Assembly (NCBI GenBank): GCA_024276655.1
Contig: JAJRWU010000075.1
Span: 1-64,000 of the forward strand
Length of the DNA: 64,000 nucleotides
Source: Planctomycetota bacterium
Lineage (GTDB): Bacteria > Planctomycetota > Planctomycetia > Pirellulales > Pirellulaceae
Reading direction: 5' to 3'
Shown: piece by piece, positions 54,731 through 64,000 of the stretch
How positions within the stretch are numbered: the first letter of the stretch is position 1
How the letters are laid out: every line of letters starts with the position of its first letter
Notes under the pieces: generated by a model
Seen by the model: the letters and a program-made list of their open reading frames with translations, nothing else
Told to the model about the DNA's origin: nothing
The model's database searches: none
Position numbers and translations under genes: made by a program

Positions 54731-55594
54731 TTACTTCTTGATCAAGCGGCGCAGCGTTTCGAGGTTGATTTCGTCCCAACTGCGGCCTTCGTGTTCGCCT
54801 TTTTTGGTTTCCAGATACATGGGCGTTTCCGCGAAGCGAGGATCGTTGAGCAAGTGGCGAAAAGGCGCCAAGCCCATTTCGCCGCGACCGATGTGTTCGT
54901 GGCGATCAACCCGAGAGCCCAACGCGCGTTTGCTGTCGTTCAAGTGAATGGCCTTCACTTGGTCAATGCCGATGAGGTCGTCGAGCTCCGCCATGGTGTT
55001 GTCGTAATCTTGTTTTGACGACAGCGGATATCCCGCCGCGAACAAATGGCAGGTGTCGATACAAACGCCAACCCGCTCCGGCCGCCGCACGCCCGAAAGA
55101 ATGACGGCCAATTCCTCGAAGCGGCGGCCGAGCGTCGTGCCTTGGCCAGCGGTGTTTTCCAGCAAACAACGCGTGGGCGTTTTGGCGGTGCGGCGGTGGG
55201 CTTCATTCAAACCTCGAACAACATTCGCCAAGCCTTCCTCGGGCGTGGCGGTGGTGTGCGCTCCAGGATGCAAAACCAAATTCGGCACGCCCAAATGGTG
55301 CGCTCGGCGAACTTCCTCCACATAGGCGTCTACCGATTTTTTCCAAAGCTCCGGGGAAACGCTCGCCAGATTGATCAAATACGAAGTATGCGCCAACGGA
55401 TGTTGGATACGCTGCTCGCGCAGCGCGTCTTGAAACAGTTGGGCGTCCTGGTCGGTGAGCGGTTTGGCCCGCCATTGGCTGTTGTTCTTGGTGAAAATTT
55501 GCACCACGTCGCAGCCGCGCCGCCGCGCTTCCTCGACCGCCTTGTAATAGCCGCCCGCAATGCTCATATGCGAGCCCAGTAAAATATTTTTCAT
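54731..55594 (-). CDS. nfo: endonuclease IV (AP endonuclease)
   Basis: 287 residues from the ATG at 55594 (MKNILLGSHMSIAGGYYKAV); the frame starts at 55609 but with five extra residues. Metal-dependent TIM-barrel DNA-repair enzyme cutting 5' of abasic sites. Zinc ligands by family motifs: His in LGSHMSIAGG, His in HPGAHTTA, Glu in LLENTAGQG, Asp and His in CIDTCHLFAAGY, His in IHLNDSK, and DRHEHIGRGEMG, then Glu in YLETKKGE. All nine conserved positions look present. Its family A repeat (55624-55723) separates it from the hybrid kinase upstream. Confidence 0.95.
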   Translation of the reverse strand: MKNILLGSHMSIAGGYYKAVEEARRRGCDVVQIFTKNNSQWRAKPLTDQDAQLFQDALREQRIQHPLAHTSYLINLASVSPELWKKSVDAYVEEVRRAHHLGVPNLVLHPGAHTTATPEEGLANVVRGLNEAHRRTAKTPTRCLLENTAGQGTTLGRRFEELAVILSGVRRPERVGVCIDTCHLFAAGYPLSSKQDYDNTMAELDDLIGIDQVKAIHLNDSKRALGSRVDRHEHIGRGEMGLAPFRHLLNDPRFAETPMYLETKKGEHEGRSWDEINLETLRRLIKK

Positions 55595-55623
55595 AGCCCG
55601 ATCATACAACGGTTGCGTTGTTA

Positions 55624-55723
55624 GGGGCTCGTCCTGAAATAATTTTCCGAATTAAAAGCCCGGCATTTTCAAAATGCCGGGCTTTTTTGAACTACGATCG
55701 GTAACTTATTTCAGGACGAGCCC
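55624..55723. repeat. palindromic repeat, family A (copy 10), best-paired arms and TA flanks
   Basis: Core 55655-55687. Outer arms GGGCTCGTCCTGAAATAA and TTATTTCAGGACGAGCCC pair perfectly over 18 bases, and TA stands on both sides. The right TA is part of the hybrid-kinase stop codon. It is the clearest example of the nested design: an 18-bp arm, an asymmetric spacer, then a 16-bp core hairpin. Confidence 0.9.
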
Positions 55724-58700
55724 TATGGCGACGATTTTTTTGGCCCGCCGCCACGCAGTTGTGGCAACAACACCGCGATTCGGCTTTCGAGTTTCACCAA
55801 CAGGCTAGGCGCCTCGGGCATGAACTGGGTATCCAGGGATTCCAATTGCAGGGCAATGTCATGAGGCGCCGCCGCGCCGAAGAACGACAGACTCCCCTTA
55901 AGCGTATGTGCCGCTCGCCGCAGCGTTTTGTCGTCGGCGGCATCCAACGCGCGACGCATCTGAGACATCAACTGCGGGCATTCGATCAAAAAGGCGTTGA
56001 TCACCGATTGCAGCAATGCGTCGTCTCCGCCGGCGCCGTGCAGTGAGGCTTCCCAATCGACGATCACGGTGTTGCTCGCGGCGGCGGGCGGCGTTTGCTC
56101 GGGAGGCGATTCTTCCTCCGCAAACATCTCGGCGATGAGCGAATGCAAGTGTGCGGCGCGAATCGGTTTGGGTGCGTAGCCGTCCATTCCGGCGTCGAGG
56201 CAGCGTTGGCGGTCGCCTTTGAGGGCGTGCGCCGTCATCGCGATAATCGGCAGGCGAGCCCGGCCATGGCTCTCTTCAAATTCCCGGATCGCGGCCGTTG
56301 CGGCGATGCCATCGAGCACCGGCATTTGCACGTCCATGAGGAGCAGATCAAAGTTTTGCGTGGTGGCGGCTTCGACCGCGAGTTGGCCATTCTCGACAAC
56401 CGTCACGTTATGTCCCCACTTCTCCAGCAGCCCGACGGCTACTTTCTGATTGAACAGGCTGTCTTCGGCGAGCAATACAGTAAGAGATTTTGTGGGTCGG
56501 CGTTCGGCGGCGCCCGCAGTCCTTGATTCGTCAGGCGTTACCGCGCCCAAGGCGGCGCCAATGGCGTTGAAGAGTTCGGACTGCTTAATCGGTTTGATCA
56601 TTCTCGCCGCAATGTTGAGCGGCGCGGCGCGGTTTTCTTCATCGGCGCCATCGCCCGAACTGAGGAGCAGAAAGGCGGCGTCGGCGCTGCCCTTCATTTT
56701 TTGCAGTTGTTCGACCAGTGCATAGCCATCGACTTCGGGCATGTGAACATCGCACAACACGAGCGGAAAACGCTGGCCTCTCTCCCAATGCTCCCGCACC
56801 ACTTCCCGGGCCTCTCGCGCATCCGCCGCCTCGACAGGTTGCATGCCCCAGCTTCGAGCAAACTCTGATAAAATTCGACGGTTGGTGGCGTTGTCGTCAA
56901 CGATGAGCACCGGCAGGTCGTGCAGGCGTTGGCTGTCGAAGCCGGGCTGGGCGGGCTGCTGGTGGTCGATGGCGAACTGCGCCGTAAAATGGAACGTGCT
57001 GCCTTGCCCCAGTTGGCTGACCACCCAAATGCGGCCTCCCATGAGCGCCACCAAACGCGATGAAATGGCCAGGCCCAAACCGGTGCCGCCGAAACGACGG
57101 GTGGTTGAGCTATCGGCCTGCTCGAAGGCTTGGAAAACCGTGGCCAGTTTTTCATCGGCGATGCCGATGCCGGTGTCGCGGGCGGCGAAATGAAGCCGAA
57201 CATGGTCGTCGTCTTGGCGCTCCTCCACCGTAACCGACAACGCCACTTCGCCGCGTTCGGTGAATTTGACCGCGTTGCCGATCAAATTCAACACGATCTG
57301 CCGCAAGCGGCCCATGTCGCCGATGATGCGGTTGGGAACGTCGGGGCGAATATCGCAGATCAATTCCAGGTTCGCGCTGTGCGCCCGCACCGCCAACGAT
57401 TTCATCGTGTCGCCCAGCGCATCTCGCAAGGAAAACGACGTCGGCGATAGCTCCAGCTTGCCCGCCTCGATCTTGGAGAAATCGAGGATGTCGTTGATGA
57501 TCAACAACAAGGAGTCGGCCGACTCCTGCACGATTTTCAAGTATTCGCTTTGTTGCGGCGACAACGGCGTATCGAGCACCAGTTCCGTCATGCCGATCAC
57601 GGCGTTCATCGGCGTGCGAATTTCGTGGCTCATGTTGGCCAAAAATTCGCTCTTGGCGCGGTTGGCCTGATCAGCCGCCTCTTTGGCTTTTTTCAAGGCC
57701 AACTGCGCCTGTTTTCGCTCCATCACGCGGCCCACTTGCTCTCCGACGGTGCGCGCCGTCATCAACAGACCGTCGTCGGGCGCTACCTCATGATCGGTGA
57801 AAAATTCCAACACGGCCACGACGCGGTCGCGGATCAGGATTGGAAAACCAAACGCCCCAGTGACGCCGAGTTCAACGCCTAGCTGCTCCGAGAGCGGCGT
57901 ACGGACCGGGCATTGCTCGTCGTTGAGGTTTTTGATCCAGATCGGTTTTCCGGAGCCCCAAACTCGGCCGGGCAACGCTTCGTGCTTGCGAAATTGTGTA
58001 TCCAAGGTGATGCGGCGGAGGTCGTGGCGCAGCGCGGAATCGTCGACCCGCCACGATTGATCGGACACCAGCACTTCCTGGCCATCGTCGGTCGAACGGG
58101 GGAGCAGAAAATGGCCAACCGGCCAGCCGGTCAGTTCGCAGAGCGTGTCGACACAATGCCGCAGGGCTTCCTCGAAGCCATCGGTTTCAGCCGCCATGGT
58201 GGTGGCTCGATGCACGAGCCGAGCTTCCAAAGCCTGCTGGGCGAGAGCCTTTTCATTTCGGATGCGGTCGGAAACATCCCAGAACATGCCCTGAATGCCG
58301 ATCACTTCGCCATCGGCGTCGTGTATCGGGCCCTTCAATGTTTGGATGTAAAGCCGTCCGGCTTGCGTTTCGATTTCCTCAATGCGTTCGAGGGTGCGTC
58401 CGGTCTGCAACACGACTTCGTCGTCGGCCCGATAGCGACGGGCCAACTCCAGCGGAAAGAGATCGAAGTCGGTTTTGCCCGTGTATTCGTCAAGCGAAAG
58501 AGAAAGCATTTCGCTGAAACGTTGGTTGCCGAACACGAGTTTGAAATCTCGGTCTTTGCGGAACACGCTCAACGGCAACGACTCCACCAGCGAAGAGTAC
58601 CGGGCTTCGTAGGTTCGCAGGGCCTCTTGTGCTTCCTTGCGCTCGGTGACATCCCAAAAAACGCCCTGCACGCCGATGATAGCGCCGTTGGCGTCGCGCA

Positions 58701-59451
58701 CGGGAACCTTCAACACTTCCACGTAAATGAGTTGGTTGTCGGGCCGATGATGCTCCTCGATATCTTGCCAGACTTTTCCGGTCGCGGCGACGCGCCGGTC
58801 GTCGCGACGATATTTCGCGGCCAACGCCGGCTCGAAGAGGTCGTGGTCGGTTTTGCCCAGCAAATCCTCCAGCGGCGCGCCCAACGTTTCACAATACCGC
58901 TGGTTGCAGAACACGATTTCTCCATCGAGATTCTTGCGAAAAATATTGAAAGGCAGGTTATCCATCACGGAGGCTTCGATCGCCTCGCTGTGGCGCAGGG
59001 CTTCTTCGGCTTCATGGGCGGAGGTGATGTCGGCGCCGACGCCCAACAAACAACGCGACGCTCCCGCAACAGCGCGTTCCCCGCTTGCTAATTCCCCGCT
59101 TGCTAATTCCCCGCCAACCAAGAGTTGAAACGTCACCCGCACCCAACGAACGTCGCCCTCGGACCCCAGCAGCCGATACTCTTCAGTGCGAGGCGTGTTC
59201 GGTTCGAGCAACTGCACAAACTGGCCGACGCGCTCACGATCTTCAACATGCACCGCATCGAGCCAGAATTCGGGCGGCGGGAGCGTCTCTTGGGCGGTGC
59301 GGCCAAACACCCGTTCCGCCCGAGCATTCATGTAGATTGTCTGGTTCGACGCCAGATCGATGCACCAAGCAAAGTCATTCGACACCTCCAACAACTCTCG
59401 GAAAAGAGAGTTGTCGGACGCCGGCAAGGAATTGGGGGAGCACTCGCGCAT
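55723..59451 (-). CDS. hybrid sensor histidine kinase (3 PAS, GAF, HisKA, HATPase, 2 REC, Hpt)
   Basis: 1242 residues, no TM helix. Order: three PAS domains (about 15-130, 175-290, 300-415; each ends in a PAC-like [13 protein letters not shown] or [10 protein letters not shown]), a GAF domain (about 435-580), HisKA with His609 in [19 protein letters not shown], HATPase_c ([31 protein letters not shown]), receiver 1 with Asp901 ([11 protein letters not shown]), receiver 2 with Asp1040 ([12 protein letters not shown]) and Hpt with His1182 ([11 protein letters not shown]). A complete internal phosphorelay (BarA/ArcB logic). Short [14 protein letters not shown] repeat near residue 115. Signal cytoplasmic, possibly redox or ligand through PAS/GAF. 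No response regulator adjacent. Confidence 0.93.
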   Translation of the reverse strand: MRECSPNSLPASDNSLFRELLEVSNDFAWCIDLASNQTIYMNARAERVFGRTAQETLPPPEFWLDAVHVEDRERVGQFVQLLEPNTPRTEEYRLLGSEGDVRWVRVTFQLLVGGELASGELASGERAVAGASRCLLGVGADITSAHEAEEALRHSEAIEASVMDNLPFNIFRKNLDGEIVFCNQRYCETLGAPLEDLLGKTDHDLFEPALAAKYRRDDRRVAATGKVWQDIEEHHRPDNQLIYVEVLKVPVRDANGAIIGVQGVFWDVTERKEAQEALRTYEARYSSLVESLPLSVFRKDRDFKLVFGNQRFSEMLSLSLDEYTGKTDFDLFPLELARRYRADDEVVLQTGRTLERIEEIETQAGRLYIQTLKGPIHDADGEVIGIQGMFWDVSDRIRNEKALAQQALEARLVHRATTMAAETDGFEEALRHCVDTLCELTGWPVGHFLLPRSTDDGQEVLVSDQSWRVDDSALRHDLRRITLDTQFRKHEALPGRVWGSGKPIWIKNLNDEQCPVRTPLSEQLGVELGVTGAFGFPILIRDRVVAVLEFFTDHEVAPDDGLLMTARTVGEQVGRVMERKQAQLALKKAKEAADQANRAKSEFLANMSHEIRTPMNAVIGMTELVLDTPLSPQQSEYLKIVQESADSLLLIINDILDFSKIEAGKLELSPTSFSLRDALGDTMKSLAVRAHSANLELICDIRPDVPNRIIGDMGRLRQIVLNLIGNAVKFTERGEVALSVTVEERQDDDHVRLHFAARDTGIGIADEKLATVFQAFEQADSSTTRRFGGTGLGLAISSRLVALMGGRIWVVSQLGQGSTFHFTAQFAIDHQQPAQPGFDSQRLHDLPVLIVDDNATNRRILSEFARSWGMQPVEAADAREAREVVREHWERGQRFPLVLCDVHMPEVDGYALVEQLQKMKGSADAAFLLLSSGDGADEENRAAPLNIAARMIKPIKQSELFNAIGAALGAVTPDESRTAGAAERRPTKSLTVLLAEDSLFNQKVAVGLLEKWGHNVTVVENGQLAVEAATTQNFDLLLMDVQMPVLDGIAATAAIREFEESHGRARLPIIAMTAHALKGDRQRCLDAGMDGYAPKPIRAAHLHSLIAEMFAEEESPPEQTPPAAASNTVIVDWEASLHGAGGDDALLQSVINAFLIECPQLMSQMRRALDAADDKTLRRAAHTLKGSLSFFGAAAPHDIALQLESLDTQFMPEAPSLLVKLESRIAVLLPQLRGGGPKKSSP

Positions 59452-59671
59452 TACTTTTTTAACGCCGCGTTCGATAGAATATCGCTAGCAGAACCGAGGC
59501 CCCCAATGTACGGCGTCAGCTCGGGTTTCGCAAGAAAATAAATTGCCGCCGAAGGGCCCGCCGACCTTTGGGCCGGCTGCTGCGGACCTCGGAAAATGTC
59601 GCTACAATACCGTTTTTAAGGGCTATCACGACCCTCGTGTTTTCACTTGCCAGTCACCCGGGAAATGCAGG

Positions 59672-60724
59672 ATGCAAAATTTTTTGATGTTCATGGGGGT
59701 CGCGTTTCTGGCCTTGATAGGAATCGTGCTGCTCGCCATTTTGTGGGCGCTGTGGAAGCTTCGCCATGCGCCCGAACCATCTGGAGTTGGCGTTAAAACA
59801 ACTCTCGATGCTGACGTGCCGCCCTTTCGCGTCGCTCTGAGGCCGGTCAAGCACCATACTTGGGAAGAAGAATCGGAAGTTGCTTTGTCGGCCGCGTACT
59901 TGCGGTCGGTGGGCTTTGTCGAGATAGGGAATTTTGACATCCACGATACGGAATCGTACGTGTCGGCTTGGCGCCATCCGCGAGAACGCATCTACGCCTG
60001 CCTCTTCGAGGACTTCGAGCGCGGCGAGTGGGCGGAGTTGAGAACGTACTACAAAGACGGTTCCGTCGTGACGTATTCCAACGGACAGGACGACCTCGTC
60101 GATCGTCCGAATGACAAATGTTATCGTTTCCTTACAGGCGCCTCGCTCGAAAAATTGTACAAGGAGTTCTTAAAAAACCGTCCCAACAAGAAATCTCGCG
60201 ACGCCGCCGCGGAAGGATTCGCCAGGCGTTTCGAATCCTACTGGGCCGAGGAAATGGATTGGCGGATAGCGCACGGCGGCCCGTCGGTGGAAAACCTTCG
60301 CAATATCTGTGAGCGCAACGGCATGGAAGCGACGACCGAAGCTATTGAGTCGATGCAAGACGATTGGCGGGTCGCGATCAATGAGTTTCACGAACAGCAA
60401 CTGCAAATGAAATTTCTGGAACAGGCTGATCTTTCCGCAACGGCCTGGGAAAATCTACGAGACCGACTCGTTTTCATACATGAAGGGCTAGGACGCGATG
60501 AGCTTGTCGAAATTTACGCCGACAGCTTGAATTGGATTGAAGACGAAGACGATTTCCAAATTCAATTTGAAAAGGCTGAAGAAATGGCCGATTCCAAGAA
60601 GCCTCGTGAAGCGTTCCGCCTGCTCAATGAATCGTTGCCCGCCCAGAGGCGGTTTGAATGGAAGCTGCGAATCGACCAGCCCATCGTGGCGGATATCTAC
60701 GTCGAACCGGAGAACAACGGTTAG
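59672..60724 (+). CDS. single-pass membrane protein, unknown function
   Basis: 350 residues from the ATG at 59672 (MQNFLMFMGVAFLALIGIVL). One N-terminal TM helix (about 5-28, FMGVAFLALIGIVLLAILWA), then a soluble body: a first part with VGFVEIGNFDIHDTESYVSA and EDFERGEWAELRTYYKDGSV (alpha/beta), and a second helical part with Glu/Trp-rich LRDRLVFIHEGLGRDELVEI. No motif recognised. GGGA is about 12 bases upstream. The stop overlaps the spacing to the LarA-like gene by a single base, so they form an operon. The role is not clear. Confidence 0.65.
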   Translation: MQNFLMFMGVAFLALIGIVLLAILWALWKLRHAPEPSGVGVKTTLDADVPPFRVALRPVKHHTWEEESEVALSAAYLRSVGFVEIGNFDIHDTESYVSAWRHPRERIYACLFEDFERGEWAELRTYYKDGSVVTYSNGQDDLVDRPNDKCYRFLTGASLEKLYKEFLKNRPNKKSRDAAAEGFARRFESYWAEEMDWRIAHGGPSVENLRNICERNGMEATTEAIESMQDDWRVAINEFHEQQLQMKFLEQADLSATAWENLRDRLVFIHEGLGRDELVEIYADSLNWIEDEDDFQIQFEKAEEMADSKKPREAFRLLNESLPAQRRFEWKLRIDQPIVADIYVEPENNG

Positions 60725-60725
60725 C

Positions 60726-61997
60726 ATGCAATTTCATTTAGAATACGGACGCACCGGACTGGACGTCGAACTTCCCGCGGAACGCATTCTGGGAACGCTG
60801 GCCTACAAGGAAACGCCGCCGCTGGCCGACCCCGCCGCCGCGTTGCAAGAGGCTTTGGCGTCGCCGATTGGCGCACCGCCGCTGCGCGAAGCGGCAAGGG
60901 ACCGCAAGAGTGCGTGTGTCGTGATCTGTGATATCACGCGGCCGATTCCGAATGAACTCATCCTCACCGAAACGCTGCGGGAAATTGAAGCCGGCGGCGT
61001 ACCTCGCGAGGCCATTTTCATTCTGGTGGCCACCGGCTTGCACCGCCCCAACGATCACGACGAACTGGTGGAAATGGTCGGCGCCGAAATCGTGGCCAAG
61101 TATCGCATTGAAAACCACGACGGAAAAAGCGTTGGTCAACACACGCACTTGGGCGAGAGTCCGCGCGGCGTGCCGATTTGGATTGATTCCCGATATCTGG
61201 CCGCTGAATTGAAGGTCACGATCGGACTGATCGAACCGCACTTCATGGCGGGGTTTTCCGGCGGAAGAAAGCTGATCTGTCCGGGGATTTGCGCCTGGGA
61301 GACGATCCGGCATTGGCACAGCCCGATGATTCTGGAACATCCCGCAGCCGCCACTGGCGTGCTTGAAGGGAACCCGGTGCATGAAGAAAACACCTGGATC
61401 GCGCTACGCGCCGGTTGCGATTTTATCGTCAACGTCGTGATCGACGACCAACGCCGGCCGCTGGTTTTCGTGGTCGGCGATATGGAGCAGGCTTTTTTGC
61501 AAGGCGTTGCCTTCGTGCGCGAGGTTGTCTCGGCCACGTTGCCGGAGCCGGTGGATATTGTCGTGACGAGCAGCGCCGGGTACCCGCTCGACACCACGTT
61601 TTACCAGTCGGTGAAGGGCATGAGCTGCGCGTTGCCCATTCTCAAAAAAGGCGGCGTGATTGTGTTGGCGGCGAGTATGTCGGAGGGCGTGGGAAGCCCG
61701 GAGTTTGCCGGTCTGTTTGAGAAGTACGCATCGCTCGAGGCGTTTACCGACGACATTCAAGGCCGCCCCTGCCAGACGCTCGATCAATGGCAACTGGGAA
61801 AACTAGCCACCGTGCGCCGCCAGGGCCGCGTTAAGGTTGTCAGCAATGGTTTGCCGCGAGAAACACTGGAGCGGCTGTTCGTGGAAACCGCGCCCACGGT
61901 GGAGGAAGCCGTGGCCGATGCGGTGCGGGAAATCGGCGAAACCGCCACGATTGCCGTCATTCCCAAAGGCCCTTATGTGCTTGCCAAGTTGGCCTGA
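60726..61997 (+). CDS. LarA-like nickel-pincer racemase/epimerase (DUF2088)
   Basis: 423 residues from the ATG at 60726. Family of nickel-dependent lactate racemase LarA; the NPN cofactor is a nickel pincer. Conserved residues: D69-T-R-P (VICDITRPIPN), His106 in ATGLHRPNDH, His172 in EPHFMAGFSGGRK, Lys182 (the pincer-attachment lysine) and His196/His198 in RHWHSP. GFSGGRKLICPGI matches the characteristic LarA segment. Homologues racemise or epimerise various 2-hydroxy acids; which one is open. The maturation genes larB, larC and larE are not in this window. Co-transcribed with the preceding membrane protein. Confidence 0.85.
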   Translation: MQFHLEYGRTGLDVELPAERILGTLAYKETPPLADPAAALQEALASPIGAPPLREAARDRKSACVVICDITRPIPNELILTETLREIEAGGVPREAIFILVATGLHRPNDHDELVEMVGAEIVAKYRIENHDGKSVGQHTHLGESPRGVPIWIDSRYLAAELKVTIGLIEPHFMAGFSGGRKLICPGICAWETIRHWHSPMILEHPAAATGVLEGNPVHEENTWIALRAGCDFIVNVVIDDQRRPLVFVVGDMEQAFLQGVAFVREVVSATLPEPVDIVVTSSAGYPLDTTFYQSVKGMSCALPILKKGGVIVLAASMSEGVGSPEFAGLFEKYASLEAFTDDIQGRPCQTLDQWQLGKLATVRRQGRVKVVSNGLPRETLERLFVETAPTVEEAVADAVREIGETATIAVIPKGPYVLAKLA

Positions 61998-61999
61998 CG

Positions 62000-63322
62000 T
62001 TAATCCGCCAACTGAATCACGCGCCCCTTGACTTGGAATTCGGGCGGGTCGACCGTGGTGGGCCCGTTGCCTTCATCAATGGCGGAGCCGTTGCGTCCGC
62101 CCTTTTTGGCGACGCGCAATGTTTTCGCGGCGTGCGTTAGGCATTCGTCCAGACCTTCCTTGAAGCCGACCTCCACGACGCCGCAACTCGCCGTGACTTC
62201 TATTTCCTCGTCGCCCATGTCAATGCTGGTGGCCTGCAACGTTTGCCGAATGCGTTCGGCGGCGGCCAAGGCGTTTCTGGGGCCGGTGTCGCCGAGGAAC
62301 AACACGAACCGCTCTCCGTCGATCAGCGCCATGCGGTCGAAGCCGCGGTCGTGGCGAATCAGGCTGTATACTAAGCCGGCGTACGCGTGCAGCAGCCGAT
62401 CAACACACCGCGTACTCCATTTGGAATTGAGCTTTCGTACGTGGTCGATATCGATGGCCACGAGGCTGAGCGTCCGCTCCCGATTCGCGGTATCGGAATG
62501 CCATTCATCGAACAGCACCTCCAAGCCGCCTCGATTCAAGTGTTCGGCGGCGCCGTCTTTTTGCAGGGCCCGGCCAATCGTATTCAGGCGACCTTCACGG
62601 CGCACGATTGCCAGTAACGACTTGTTCATGCCGTCGCGCAAGGAATGGGCTAGATCGACCAGCCGGCCAATTTCGATCAGCAATCGTTTGCAGCCCGCTT
62701 CCACCTCGGACGTAAAATCAAGCACTTCCAAATTGCTGCACGTTGTTTCGATCTGGGCCGACTGTTCCAGAAGAATGTCTTCCAGCTCATTTCCCGTCGA
62801 TTCAAGATCTCCCATTTCTCCTTTGGAGGCTGTCAGGCAGGAAGCCGCCACCGACTGTTTTTCCAGCCATTGAACATTGAGCGTCTTCACCGATTCCAGC
62901 AACAACGCCAAGTCTTCGGCGCGCGGCGCCTGCGACTGCTCTCGGATCTGATCTTCCAAATCGAGCAGGCTCTCTCGGTATTTGCCCACTTCGAGCCGCA
63001 GCACTTGCACCGAAGCTTCCACGAACGACTGCGTTTCAACCGATTCTTCCGCCAATAGCGCAAACCATTCGTCGGGGATATCGACCGGCGGTTTTTCTTC
63101 CGCTTCCGTCTCGGCGCCCGGCAGATCGTCCGTGGTTTCACTTTCTTCCAGCACAACTTTTTTGCGAGCAAAGAAGCCGCCTTTTTCCAACTCGCTGCTT
63201 TCCGGCGCACTCGGGAACACAATTTGCGGCGTTTGTGGCCTTAGCCAATACTCCCAGAAAAGCGCCAGGGAAAAACCCAGGGCGAAATTGACGACGGCAA
63301 TCGTCAGAACGACGAGCACCAT
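62000..63322 (-). CDS. membrane-anchored GGDEF protein with degenerate active site
   Basis: 440 residues. One N-terminal TM helix (VVLTIAVVNFALGFSLALFW), a Glu-rich region, a coiled coil (about 95-200) and a C-terminal GGDEF domain (about 265-415): LVAIDIDHVRKLNSKW, then FDRMALIDGERFVLFLGDTG and VTASCGVVEVGFKEGLDECL. The signature is D-G-E-R-F instead of GG(D/E)EF, so the catalytic Gly and a Glu are lost; the RxxD product-binding I-site five residues upstream (RGFD) is kept. It may therefore bind c-di-GMP as a sensor rather than make it. Convergent with the LarA-like gene. Confidence 0.8.
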   Translation of the reverse strand: MVLVVLTIAVVNFALGFSLALFWEYWLRPQTPQIVFPSAPESSELEKGGFFARKKVVLEESETTDDLPGAETEAEEKPPVDIPDEWFALLAEESVETQSFVEASVQVLRLEVGKYRESLLDLEDQIREQSQAPRAEDLALLLESVKTLNVQWLEKQSVAASCLTASKGEMGDLESTGNELEDILLEQSAQIETTCSNLEVLDFTSEVEAGCKRLLIEIGRLVDLAHSLRDGMNKSLLAIVRREGRLNTIGRALQKDGAAEHLNRGGLEVLFDEWHSDTANRERTLSLVAIDIDHVRKLNSKWSTRCVDRLLHAYAGLVYSLIRHDRGFDRMALIDGERFVLFLGDTGPRNALAAAERIRQTLQATSIDMGDEEIEVTASCGVVEVGFKEGLDECLTHAAKTLRVAKKGGRNGSAIDEGNGPTTVDPPEFQVKGRVIQLAD

Positions 63323-63555
63323 GATTGCAGCTCACATGTTCGAGACGAGGAAACCAGAAGCAAAGGCACGGCGCCAAAATCGCGATTCACCTCAAACGTA
63401 CGACGCAGGGCAATCGAATGGGCGGCCCACAACGCCGAGAACCGGCAAACTTCAGCGGAGCCACCCTCATCCGGCCGATTGCAACGGTTGCGAGCAATGT
63501 TCGGGCGAGCGTTGGGAATATTATGCGTTTCCCTGCTTCGCGCCCGTTCACAGGC

Positions 63556-64000
63556 TTACCAAATCGTGAGCGAATTTTGGAAGAGGCTGGTGAGTTCGGC
63601 TTCGCCGGCGGGGATGGGCGAAAGCTTGGTCACGCGGTGCTGCGGGAGTGTCCCTTGAACCAACGCGGGGATATCGTCTTCCGTGTAGCCGACGTCCGCC
63701 AAACCGTTGGGCATGTCGAGCGAGGACATAAAAAAGATCACCCGCCGGGCCAAAATGTCACCGGCATCGGCGTTGCTGGCGCCGGAGGTATCGGCGCCCA
63801 ACGCTTGGGCGGCGCGCAGGTGGCGTCGGGGGGAAGCCGGCGCCGTGAATCGAACCACCGCCGGCGTGTTCAAAATGACCGACACCCCGTGCGGAACCAT
63901 GGCGTGATCGACATCGTACCCCGGCGGGCGAAACTCCCGCACCATGCCCGCCACCGGGTACGACATGCCGTGCGGAAGATGCACGCCCGCGTTGCCGAAA
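63556..64000 (-). CDS. iron-containing alcohol dehydrogenase, C-terminal part (hydroxyacid-oxoacid transhydrogenase-like)
   Basis: Partial: the frame runs off the right edge (reads [20 protein letters not shown] at the edge). [13 protein letters not shown] and [20 protein letters not shown] carry the His ligands of the Fe site; [33 protein letters not shown] and [20 protein letters not shown] follow. This fits the ADHFE1/hydroxyacid-oxoacid transhydrogenase branch, which oxidises 4-hydroxybutyrate. Last residues SLTIW. The gap to the GGDEF start (63323-63555) holds nothing recognisable. Confidence 0.88.
   Translation of the reverse strand, partial: FGNAGVHLPHGMSYPVAGMVREFRPPGYDVDHAMVPHGVSVILNTPAVVRFTAPASPRRHLRAAQALGADTSGASNADAGDILARRVIFFMSSLDMPNGLADVGYTEDDIPALVQGTLPQHRVTKLSPIPAGEAELTSLFQNSLTIW

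Overview
The window is GC-rich bacterial DNA from a member of the Planctomycetota. Markers are the PSCyt/DUF1549-DUF1553, DUF1501 and PPC-domain operon (4705-11366), a Planctomycetaceae-type ECF sigma factor (1421-2056), ExbB/ExbD pairs with GYF_2-domain partners, and a dispersed repeat whose translation gives the STKRKRVNQQTV-type artefact I associate with planctomycete genomes. No rRNA, phage module, transposase or CRISPR array is visible. One tRNA (Ser-GGA) is present.

Layout. 1-4463: secreted unknown protein, interrupted ECF sigma gene, nucleotide-sugar-type epimerase, GNAT-fold protein. 4705-11366 (minus): PSCyt/PSD1 protein (interrupted), DUF1501, PPC protein and esterase, a planctomycetal surface-protein operon. 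11908-16510: tRNA-Ser, a two-component pair (receiver with excisionase-type HTH, plus soluble kinase), mnmG. 17046-20689 (plus): TANGO2/NRDE protein, APC permease, secreted NHL propeller. 20780-35743 (minus): a 15-kb run of ten reading frames. It holds a zinc-ribbon P-loop GTPase, a GAP1-N2-like membrane protein (split by a frame change), a 989-aa membrane coiled-coil protein, a GYF/DUF4190 protein, ExbB, a GYF/alpha-alpha-toroid protein, two ExbD-like proteins and an Hsp70. This is the best candidate here for a poorly described system. 36198-44769: PII, a candidate small RNA, an ABM monooxygenase, a truncated sigma gene, GAPDH, WD40 protein, DUF1614 protein, long coiled-coil protein. 44802-50032: two thioredoxin-fold proteins, methyltransferase, rhomboid, SDH-type protease, CorA. 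50303-54610: tripartite tricarboxylate-type transporter (TctC-TctB fusion and interrupted TctA) with a sulfatase. 54731-64000: endonuclease IV, a 1242-aa hybrid kinase, an unknown membrane protein with a LarA-like protein, a degenerate GGDEF protein, and the end of an iron-dependent alcohol dehydrogenase.

Three themes cut across the window. First, intergenic spaces carry short palindromic elements of at least two families, several with flanking TA dinucleotides, which look like MITEs. Second, at least three genes are cut by one in-frame stop at a place where CAA or CAG would restore the protein, one gene is split by a frame change, and one sigma gene is truncated; this means either gene decay or assembly error. 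Third, regulation is heavy: two ECF sigma genes, two histidine kinases, a degenerate diguanylate cyclase and a PII protein that lacks the usual uridylylation tyrosine.
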